Assembly (NCBI GenBank): GCA_035503515.1
Contig: DATJTJ010000013.1
Location: forward strand, 1-9,767
Reading direction: 5' to 3'
Length of the DNA: 9,767 nt
Source: DAIDKA01 sp035503515
GTDB taxonomy: Bacteria; Pseudomonadota; Gammaproteobacteria; Steroidobacterales; Steroidobacteraceae
Under the pieces are notes generated by a model. It was not told the origin of the DNA. It ran no database searches and was given only the letters and a program-made list of their open reading frames with translations. Below, in pieces: positions 1 through 5,646 of the stretch. Positions within the stretch are counted from its first letter, which is position 1; each line of letters opens with the position of its first letter. A program made the translations under genes and the position numbers.

Positions 1-270
1 GCTCAGCGTGCTCGCTGCGCTGCTGGCCGAGGGCGCCGCCGAATGAGCTCCTTCGGGAGGTTGAGTCGGATCCGCGGGCGCGTACTCGCTCGCCTTGTCC
101 GCATTGAGCATTCTGGACTGCGCCAGCGCCTGAAGTTCCGCCGCATGCTGCGTCTGGTCCGTCTGCGCCGCGCCGGGATGGGACGGGCCGCTCACGATCG
201 TACCGGTACCGCTCGCACTGCGACTCCTTGCACTGTGACTCTTGCCGTTCTTCTTCGCTCTCGTGGCCAC
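1..270 (-). CDS. Hypothetical protein, 5' part only (runs off the left edge)
   Basis: A reading frame opens at a GTG (268-270) and stays open for 90 codons to position 1 without a stop. A clear Shine-Dalgarno GGAGG lies 7 nt upstream of the GTG, inside the last codons of the preceding small ORF, so the two are probably translationally coupled. The visible protein starts MATRAKKNGKSHSARS: a short Lys/Arg/Ser-rich head followed by an Ala/Gln/Pro/Ser-rich stretch. I see no hydrophobic segment or signal peptide. It looks intrinsically disordered, perhaps the flexible N-terminus of a larger protein whose folded domain lies outside the window. I do not recognise the family. The plus-strand frames over the same bases lack a comparable start. 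Confidence rests on the ribosome site, the long open frame and the coupling. Confidence 0.6.
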   Translation of the reverse strand, partial: MATRAKKNGKSHSARSRSASGTGTIVSGPSHPGAAQTDQTQHAAELQALAQSRMLNADKASEYAPADPTQPPEGAHSAAPSASSAASTLS

Positions 271-272
271 GC

Positions 273-428
273 TCAAACCTCCAGCACGATGGAAATGGAA
301 TCGAATCGGGACGGGATTTGATCCGCCTTCAGCAGGCTCACCGCGTCCTGTGACGTGTTCGTGGAACCGTTCCCGCTTTGTGGCAGCGTCATCGCCGGTT
401 CGCCTGCCTTCCTGGGTTGCTTCGGCAT
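273..428 (-). CDS. Small hypothetical protein, 51 aa
   Basis: The ATG at 426-428 is preceded by a GGGGGA purine run at about 7 nt. The frame ends at TGA (273-275), only 2 nt before the GTG of the next gene. The protein starts MPKQPRKAGEPAM and ends FDSISIVLEV. Its middle, DAVSLLKAD, resembles the opening helix of many bacterial hemerythrin (HHE) domains, where the usual continuation is His plus a basic residue; here the next residue is Gln and the similarity stops. It could be an independent small protein, a leader-type ORF coupled to the downstream gene, or the stump of a truncated HHE gene. No membrane segment or signal peptide is evident. Coding is supported by the start site, the 2-nt junction and mostly G/C-ending codons, but not by recognised homology. 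Confidence 0.5.
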   Translation of the reverse strand: MPKQPRKAGEPAMTLPQSGNGSTNTSQDAVSLLKADQIPSRFDSISIVLEV

Positions 429-542
429 GTGGGATTCCCCCTGGGGAGTAAGTTGGGACTTCGTTCAGGAGCAGCGAAATTACTACGCGGCCGACCGCCT
501 TCCGTCATCAGCCTGCGCCCTGCGTTCGTAAGAATTCACTGT

Positions 543-569
543 CGGACCGACAACCGCCGGATCGGTCCG
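543..569. other. Inverted repeat in the 429-637 intergenic gap
   Basis: The 209-bp gap between the MFS stop and the small ORF has no convincing gene. It contains an 8-bp perfect stem (543-550 with 562-569, loop 11 nt), overlapped by a 13-bp near-palindrome at 540-552 (6-bp arms around one base). It lies about 70 nt past the MFS stop on the minus strand and about 115 nt before the small ORF. There is no T-run on either side, so it could be a weak transcription end, a regulator-binding palindrome for the dicistron, or chance. Confidence 0.3.
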
Positions 570-637
570 CATCAGGTCCATCCTGCCAGGTACGGCAGCG
601 CCGTTTGATGTGTGTTACTTTGCGCCGGCAACTTCAA

Positions 638-2065
638 CTAGTCGCTTTGCAGAGGCCTGGACACGGACTCGAGAGATCTGCCGGCCGCCTCGACGCCGAT
701 CAGGCCCTCGGTGAGCGCTCCGGCCAGCATCAGTGCCGCCCCCAGCAGGTAAGCGCCCATCAGCGCGTACCTGGAGCCGGTTGCAATGAGCGCTCCGCAC
801 AGTGCCGGAGCGCCGACTCCACCCACGAGCGTGCCGATGGCGTAGAAGATGGCGATCGACAACGCGCGTATCTCCAGCGGAAATATCTCGCTCACGGTCA
901 GGTATGCGGCGCTGGCGGCCGATGAGGCCGTAAAGAAGATCGCACAGAAGCTGATCACCAGCCCGTCAAGACCCACGAGGCCGGTGCCGAACAGCACGGC
1001 GCTGATCGCGAGCAGGGCAGCGGCGGCCGCGTAGGTCGCCGTAATCATCGGCTTGCGCCCGATGGTATCGAACAGCGGCCCAAGCAGCAGCGGACCGAAG
1101 AAGCTTGCGATGGCGAAGGGCAGCAGTTCGAGCGGGATCCGGGAGTCGCTGACACCGAAGAATTTCCGCGCCGTCAGCCCGAAGGTGAAGAAGACGGCAT
1201 TGAAGAAGAAGGCCTGCCCGGCCATCAGGATCAGCCCCAGCACCGACCGCTTGCGGTTCTCGCCGAGCATATTCCGGAAGATGTCGCGCCATGGCGTATG
1301 GTCGCGCGGCCTGATCCGCAGTTTTTCCGCCTGCAACGGCGGCAGCTGGCGGTGGCGGCGGATCCCGGCCTCGATGCCGGCGACGATCGCCTCGGCCTCG
1401 CTTTCGCGGCCGCGCAGCATCAGCCACCGCGGACTTTCCGGAACGGCAAGCCGGAGCAGCAGGACCGCGAGCCCCAGCGTCCCGCCGACACCAAAGGCGA
1501 GGCGCCAGCCCCAGGGACCGGGTGAATGGGGGCCGAGCAGCAGCAGCGCCGCCAGGGAGCCGAGGCTCGCACCCACCCAGAACGTGGCATTGACCAGCAG
1601 ATCGATCCTGCCCCTGAGCCTTCCGGGAATCAATTCATCGACCGCCGAGTTGATGGCGGCATATTCACCGCCGATCCCCAGTCCCGTGAAGAACCGGCAG
1701 ATGAAGAACGCCGTGGCATCGAAGGACAGGCCCGTACCGATCGTCGCCAGCGAATACGTCGCAAGTGTCACCAGAAACAATTTTCTGCGGCCGAGCCGAT
1801 CGGTGAGCCGCCCGAACAACAGCGCGCCGAGCACGGCGCCGATCAGATAGGTGGTCGCCGCCGCGGCCACGGCCTGATCCGAGAGTGCAAGTCCACTTGA
1901 ACTCTGCAGGATCCCGGACAGGGAACCGATCAGCGTGACTTCGAGGCCATCGAGGATCCAGGAGGTTCCCAACGCCGTGAGGATCCGTGCGTGCCAGGCC
2001 GACCAGGGCAGCCGGTCCAGCCGCGCCGGGATATCGGTCTCGATCGCGGTCCCCGAAGCCGTCAC
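638..2065 (-). CDS. MFS transporter, sugar-porter/metabolite:H+ symporter type
   Basis: Inner-membrane major facilitator superfamily transporter, 475 aa, a normal length. Residue numbers are approximate. After a short cytoplasmic head ending in LDRLPWSAWH, TM1 carries WILDGLEVTL with an acidic residue typical of metabolite:H+ symporters. The loop 2-3 signature GRLTDRLGRRK is at about 85-95, GLGIGGEY at 128-135, and PESPRWL, the sugar-porter motif after TM6, at 209-215. A charged central loop (about 220-270) separates the halves; the second half repeats the loop motif as GPLFDTIGRKP (about 330) and has SEIFPLEIRA (about 392). About 12 membrane segments are readable. The substrate cannot be told from sequence; aromatic-acid, sugar or other metabolite uptake are options. 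I chose the GTG at 2063-2065 because it leaves a short family-like N-terminus; an in-frame GTG at 2108-2110 would add 15 Arg-rich residues. The chosen GTG overlaps the TGA of a possible 55-codon ORF upstream. Confidence 0.93.
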   Translation of the reverse strand: MTASGTAIETDIPARLDRLPWSAWHARILTALGTSWILDGLEVTLIGSLSGILQSSSGLALSDQAVAAAATTYLIGAVLGALLFGRLTDRLGRRKLFLVTLATYSLATIGTGLSFDATAFFICRFFTGLGIGGEYAAINSAVDELIPGRLRGRIDLLVNATFWVGASLGSLAALLLLGPHSPGPWGWRLAFGVGGTLGLAVLLLRLAVPESPRWLMLRGRESEAEAIVAGIEAGIRRHRQLPPLQAEKLRIRPRDHTPWRDIFRNMLGENRKRSVLGLILMAGQAFFFNAVFFTFGLTARKFFGVSDSRIPLELLPFAIASFFGPLLLGPLFDTIGRKPMITATYAAAAALLAISAVLFGTGLVGLDGLVISFCAIFFTASSAASAAYLTVSEIFPLEIRALSIAIFYAIGTLVGGVGAPALCGALIATGSRYALMGAYLLGAALMLAGALTEGLIGVEAAGRSLESVSRPLQSD

Positions 2066-2283
2066 GACCCGGTCCCGGCGGCGCGAACGATGCCGAGGGT
2101 GCCGTTGCACTCGAGGATGGCGAACCGATAGCGGGCGACTGCAACCAAAAGATGGCCGGGAAAGGCTCGCGATACCGAGGCCACGGTAGCCCTCGCAAAG
2201 ACCGCCGCAATCCGGCGTGCTGGGATCACACCAGAAGGCCGGCCCGAGGAATGTCAGACTGCGGGCTGTCCGATTTCAAGCGC

Positions 2284-2315
2284 TTGCCGGCACGGACGCA
2301 ACTCCGTGCCGGCAA
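2284..2315 (-). terminator. Perfect 13-bp hairpin after the hsp20 stop
   Basis: The arms 2284-2296 and 2303-2315 are exactly complementary around a 6-nt loop; three more outer pairs (2281-2283 with 2317-2319) form if one base bulges. The stem begins 5 nt past the hsp20 TGA on the minus strand. The very stable GC-rich stem and its position argue for transcription termination or 3'-end protection of the hsp20 mRNA. No T-run follows, so it is not a textbook intrinsic terminator. Confidence 0.45.
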
Positions 2316-2320
2316 TGCGG

Positions 2321-2755
2321 TCAGCTGACGGCGATGCGTCGCGGCTGCGCCTTGGGATGCTTGGCGATGGAGATCTCCAGGACGCCATTGCGGCCCGTGG
2401 CGCGCACGTTCTCGGCATCCGCCGTGTCGGGCAGTATGAACCGTCGATAGAACCGGCCCTGCTGCCGCTCGAACCGCTGCTGTTGCGGGGAATCCTGGGT
2501 CGCCGCCTTCTCGTGCCGGCGCTCCCCCGCGAGACTCAGCACCCCATTGTCGAGCGTGATCTCGACCGAGTTCGGCTCGACTCCGGGCAGGTCGACCAGC
2601 AGTTCGAACCGATCCGTGTACTCGGCCACGTCCACGGCGGGGATCCATTGCGCGGTTGCGCTGCTGGTCTGCCCATCGCCGATATTGCCGAACACCCGGT
2701 TGATCTCATTCTGCAACTGGGACACCACGGACCAGGGCTCATATCGCGTAGTCAT
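2321..2755 (-). CDS. hsp20: Small heat-shock protein, Hsp20/alpha-crystallin family
   Basis: ATP-independent cytoplasmic holdase that binds unfolding proteins and passes them to the Hsp70/ClpB refolding system (known of the family). The 144-residue length is typical. The N-terminal arm (1-37) contains LQNEINRVF; the alpha-crystallin domain (about 38-133) starts at WIPAVDVAE and shows DLPGVEPN, LSLAGER, the loop FERQQGRFYRRFILPD and the end signature GRNGVLEISIAKHP. The C-terminal tail carries an I-x-V anchor (IAV, 141-143) used for oligomer assembly. The start ATG (2753-2755) has a strong AGGAGG 7 nt upstream; the frame is open further upstream, but those codons lie over the promoter and have no comparable ribosome site. 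Regulation: a sigma-32-type promoter about 60 nt upstream, and a leader able to pair with the ribosome site. It appears to be a single-gene transcript. Confidence 0.96.
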   Translation of the reverse strand: MTTRYEPWSVVSQLQNEINRVFGNIGDGQTSSATAQWIPAVDVAEYTDRFELLVDLPGVEPNSVEITLDNGVLSLAGERRHEKAATQDSPQQQRFERQQGRFYRRFILPDTADAENVRATGRNGVLEISIAKHPKAQPRRIAVS

Positions 2756-2812
2756 CGAACGTCCTCCTGAAGTTGATTCGTGCCGCGAGCGCCATGAGGC
2801 GCACGTTTCCCG

Positions 2813-2840
2813 AAATAGGTAGCGGCCCGAAAATTTCAAG
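2813..2840 (-). promoter_or_regulatory. Sigma-32 (heat-shock) type promoter for hsp20
   Basis: Read on the minus strand, CTTGAAA (2834-2840) matches the sigma-32 -35 element exactly. After 13 nt, ACCTATTT (2813-2820) matches 6 of 8 positions of the CCCCATNT -10 element. The predicted transcript would start around 2805-2807, giving a leader of about 50 nt. The match, the spacing and the position before a small heat-shock gene support one another. Confidence 0.7.
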
Positions 2841-2899
2841 GGGTTCGCGCGATACGAAGCCAGGCTGGTCCTAACCGTCTGTTTACCAAGGAACATTTG

Positions 2900-2926
2900 C
2901 ACCCCGCGGCCCGGACCGGCGGGGTG
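2900..2926 (-). terminator. GC-rich hairpin abutting the DoxX-like gene stop
   Basis: The arms 2900-2907 and 2919-2926 are perfectly complementary (8 bp, loop 11 nt), and the stem begins directly after the TGA of the DoxX-like gene on the minus strand. It would isolate that transcript from the hsp20 promoter about 60 nt further on. No T-run follows, so termination is inferred from stem strength and position. Confidence 0.42.
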
Positions 2927-3712
2927 TCATCGGATCCAGGGCCGATACCGCAGCGAGGTCGCAACCAGCCAGGCGGTGGCGGCCAGCATCACACTGACGA
3001 TGAGTTCCGACCACTCATTGGCAAGCGGGGTTGCCCAGCCCGGCTTTGGCATTGCAAAGAAGCTCGGAACCCATACCAGCAGGCCGAACAGGCTCATCAT
3101 GGCCGCCTCGAGCGTCCCGGCAAGCCGCGGCAGAATGCCGAAGGCGAGTCCGAGGCCTGCCGCGATGTGGGCGACGCCCGTGGCATAGGCAAAGCCCGGG
3201 TGTCCCGGCAGCCAGGCCGGCACCATCCCGGCGGTGTAGCTGGCGTACTCGAAATGGGACCAGCCGTAAAAGATGCAGGTCAGACCGAACAGCAGCTGTG
3301 CCACGCGCACTGCCCCTTCGCTGGCCAGCAGCGTCGCAGGGCCACGCGACTGCCAGCGCAGCAGCGCGTACAGGATCCAGGCACCGATCAAAGGCGCCAG
3401 CGCCTCGCAGAACCCGTACCACGCACTGACGCTGGAGGGTGTGTAGAAAATCTGCACGCCACACAACGCGGACCAGACCACCCCGTAGATCGCCACGATG
3501 GCGGCGCCCAGCGGTGCGATGCGCGGCAGGCACAGGGCCATGCTGCACAGGAGCAGCAGGACGGCGAACGCGTGTACCCAGAACTCGCGCCAAGGCAGCC
3601 AGGGGGGCAAAGGCTGGCCGCGTGGCACGAAGTCACCGTATCCCAGGCCCAGGATCGCCACCGCCGCCAGTGCGATGGCAAACAGGACGTGGGCAAATCC
3701 CTCGAAGCGCAT
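2927..3712 (-). CDS. DoxX-like integral membrane protein, apparent tandem duplication
   Basis: 261-residue membrane protein with about eight hydrophobic segments (roughly 8-25, 44-62, 66-90, 100-118, 136-152, 172-192, 198-220, 233-252). The second half has DoxX-like features: FYGWSHFEYASYTAGMVPAW, then GFAYATGVAHIAAGLGLAFG and a final small-residue helix. The first half aligns with it: FVPxxxxLPPWLP...LPRIAPLGAAI in unit 1 against MVPAWLPG...LPRLAGTLEAA in unit 2, suggesting two fused DoxX-type units; ordinary DoxX proteins are about half this length. DoxX relatives are linked to quinone/thiol redox functions, but no catalytic residues are identifiable here, so the role is open. The start ATG (3710-3712) is chosen because a helix follows at once; no good Shine-Dalgarno is seen. 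It is transcribed divergently from the ankyrin gene. Confidence 0.72.
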   Translation of the reverse strand: MRFEGFAHVLFAIALAAVAILGLGYGDFVPRGQPLPPWLPWREFWVHAFAVLLLLCSMALCLPRIAPLGAAIVAIYGVVWSALCGVQIFYTPSSVSAWYGFCEALAPLIGAWILYALLRWQSRGPATLLASEGAVRVAQLLFGLTCIFYGWSHFEYASYTAGMVPAWLPGHPGFAYATGVAHIAAGLGLAFGILPRLAGTLEAAMMSLFGLLVWVPSFFAMPKPGWATPLANEWSELIVSVMLAATAWLVATSLRYRPWIR

Positions 3713-3745
3713 GCGCGGATTGTAGCTTGACCGCCTTCAGGCGTC

Positions 3746-3762
3746 TTGGCACAGTGGTTGCC
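3746..3762 (+). promoter_or_regulatory. Sigma-54-like -24/-12 promoter upstream of the ankyrin gene
   Basis: The plus strand reads TTGGCAC-AGTGG-TTGCC. The invariant GG (3748-3749) and GC (3760-3761) are exactly 10 nt apart, and TGGCAC and TTGC are both complete; the G after TGGCAC and the W after TTGC do not match. Initiation near 3773 would give a leader of about 118 nt to the ankyrin ATG. The element is also an imperfect palindrome (TGGCA...TGCCA), so a repressor site is an alternative. No RpoN activator gene is in the window. Confidence 0.45.
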
Positions 3763-3890
3763 AGAGCGCTGCTTTGGCGCCTCCTGTCCGCGGCAAGGGA
3801 TCATCCCACAAAGCAGCACCGGCGCAATCGAAGACCACCTTCTTTCAGCCTGATTGAGCGGACGACGGCACTGAAATGAAAGGAGGTCCC

Positions 3891-5570
3891 ATGACCACTT
3901 CACAGACCCTGCCCGCCAGACCCGATCTCGAGCATCTGAAGAAGCAGGCCAGGCAACTGCTGCGCGACGTCCGGACCCGCCAGGGCGAGGCCCTGCAGAC
4001 GATCGCAGCGTTTCATCCGCGACCCGCCGAGTTCGGCGGCCTGCGCGATGCCCAGCTGGTCATCGCCCGCCGTTACGGGTTCTCCGACTGGGGACAGCTG
4101 CGCAACGAGGTCGAACTGCGGCAACTGCGTGCTGCTTCCTCCCGCGAGCGGGCCGAGCGCATCGTCCAGCATGCCTGCCTGCGCTACGACGGTGATGACC
4201 AGGCCTGGCGCTACGAGCGCGCGTCACGCTGGCTGGGGGAGTTCCCGGAACTCACGCGCGATGATTTCCACTGCGCGCTGGTCGCCGCCGATCTCGAGGC
4301 CGTGCGCGGTTTCCTGCGCGAGGATCCGACGCTGGCAGTGCGCAATGGTGGACCCCGCGGCTGGCCGGCGCTGCTGTACTTGACCTACAGCCGCCTGGAG
4401 CAGTCCCGCCAGCACGCAGCCGCCGTCGCGCGGCTGCTGCTCGAGGCCGGCGCTTCTGCCGATTCGCGCACCGACAATCCCGGCGGCTTCACGGCCGTGA
4501 CCGGTGCCGTCGGTGGCGGCGAGCGCGGCCCCATGGCCTGCACACCACACCCCTGTGCGGATGAACTCGTGGCGCTGCTGCTCGACGCGGGCGCCAACCC
4601 CAACCAGAGCCAGGCGCTCTACAACGCCATGCTCGGGGAGCACCTGGACAAATGGCTGCGCGTGTTCATCGCGCATGGACTCAAGGCCGGCGACCGGGCC
4701 AACTGGAGCAACGACGACGAGGAACCGATCCTCGATTTCCTGCTGTCGTTCGTGGTCACCCAGGGGAGGGACGACCTCGCCCGATACCTGCTCGAGCAGG
4801 GAGCGAATCCCAATGCCGTGAGCCGCTACCACCATCGATCCGCCCACATCATGGCGCAACTGACGCAGCGCACCGACATCGCGGAGCTGCTGCGGCAGTT
4901 CGGGGCAACGCCCGAGCCGCTCTCCGTCGAGGATCAGTTCCGGCTGGCCTGCGGCCGCCATGAGCGAACGCTTGCCGAGGAGCTGCTGCAACAGCACCCG
5001 CAACTGCTGCAGGACCCGCAGCTGTTTCGCGACTGCGCCATGACGGACACCGAGACCTGTCTATGGCTGGTGCGGCGCGGCTACGATATGAATGCCCGGG
5101 ACGCCAGCGGCCGGACGGTGCTCCACAACTATGCGCTCCGGAACGATGCGGCGGCAGTGGCGACACTGCTGCGCAATGGAGTCGACCCGCACCTGAAGGA
5201 ATACAACTGGCAGGCGACCGCCCTCGGCCTGGCGTTGCATCATCGACACTGGCCGGTGGTCGAAGTCTTGCTGCCCGTGTCCCGCGACCTGTTCGACGTC
5301 TGCCGTGTGGCCGATGCGAAGCGCGCCGCAGAACTGCTGGCGGCCGAGCCGGGTCTCATCGGGCAGCGTACGCCCAAAGGCAACACCGCGCTGCACGTCG
5401 TCAGTCAGGCCAAGCAGGAGGAACCGGACGTCGGGGCGAGCGTGGCAACCATCGAGGTGCTGCTCAAGAACGGCGCCGACCGCAACGCACGCAACGACGA
5501 AAACAAAACCGCTGCGCAATGGTACCGGCAGCTCGGAATGGACGAACTCGCGGAGTTCCTGGAGGGATAA
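3891..5570 (+). CDS. Ankyrin-repeat protein with N-terminal helical domain
   Basis: 559 residues, no signal peptide or membrane segment, so probably cytoplasmic. The N-terminal block (about 12-78: LEHLKKQARQLLRDVR, then LRDAQLVIARRYGFSDW) is a helical module I know from the front of many bacterial ankyrin proteins. Ankyrin-like helix pairs follow: VARLLLEAGASADSRT (179-194), LVALLLDAGANPNQ (226-239), LARYLLEQGANPNAVS (296-311), CLWLVRRGYDMNARDASGRT (390-409) with VLHNYALRNDAAAVATLLRN (410-429), and NTALHVVS...IEVLLKNGADRNARN (498-535). Several repeats are degenerate, and 80-155 is a non-repeat helical stretch. The role is presumably protein binding; the partner is unknown. Start: ATG 3891, preceded by AAAGGAGGT. 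An in-frame ATG at 3876 lies upstream of that ribosome site and is less likely. The histidine kinase follows after 76 bp on the same strand and may be cotranscribed. A sigma-54-like element lies upstream. Confidence 0.88.
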   Translation: MTTSQTLPARPDLEHLKKQARQLLRDVRTRQGEALQTIAAFHPRPAEFGGLRDAQLVIARRYGFSDWGQLRNEVELRQLRAASSRERAERIVQHACLRYDGDDQAWRYERASRWLGEFPELTRDDFHCALVAADLEAVRGFLREDPTLAVRNGGPRGWPALLYLTYSRLEQSRQHAAAVARLLLEAGASADSRTDNPGGFTAVTGAVGGGERGPMACTPHPCADELVALLLDAGANPNQSQALYNAMLGEHLDKWLRVFIAHGLKAGDRANWSNDDEEPILDFLLSFVVTQGRDDLARYLLEQGANPNAVSRYHHRSAHIMAQLTQRTDIAELLRQFGATPEPLSVEDQFRLACGRHERTLAEELLQQHPQLLQDPQLFRDCAMTDTETCLWLVRRGYDMNARDASGRTVLHNYALRNDAAAVATLLRNGVDPHLKEYNWQATALGLALHHRHWPVVEVLLPVSRDLFDVCRVADAKRAAELLAAEPGLIGQRTPKGNTALHVVSQAKQEEPDVGASVATIEVLLKNGADRNARNDENKTAAQWYRQLGMDELAEFLEG

Positions 5571-5646
5571 CTCAGGTTAACGACGCAGGCGACTCCCTTA
5601 CATATCATCGAACGGGAAAAACGTGCGCCGCGGTCGAGGAGCCTGC

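Noticed and set aside
1..46. Plus-strand frame ending LSVLAALLAEGAAE then TGA, looking like the end of a gene
   Set aside because: Only 14 residues are visible, and the opposite strand has a longer open frame with a clear ribosome site over the same bases.
43..608. Plus-strand frames across the left edge and the 429-637 gap
   Set aside because: Arg/Pro-rich low-complexity translations without ribosome sites or motifs; they lie antisense to the better supported minus-strand pair or in a noncoding gap.
1053..1850. 265-codon plus-strand frame antisense to the MFS gene
   Set aside because: Ser/Arg/Pro-rich translation without motifs; the opposite strand encodes a full-length transporter with all signatures.
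2221..2280. Second CTTGAAA-like heat-shock -35 upstream of the MFS gene
   Set aside because: No acceptable sigma-32 -10 element follows at the required spacing.
2897..3730. 277-codon plus-strand frame antisense to the DoxX-like gene
   Set aside because: Gln/Arg/Gly-rich shadow translation typical of GC-rich DNA; no ribosome site and it crosses the hairpin at the DoxX-like stop.
3876..3890. Upstream ATG for the ankyrin protein
   Set aside because: The strong AAAGGAGGT lies after this ATG and directly before ATG 3891, so it serves the later start.
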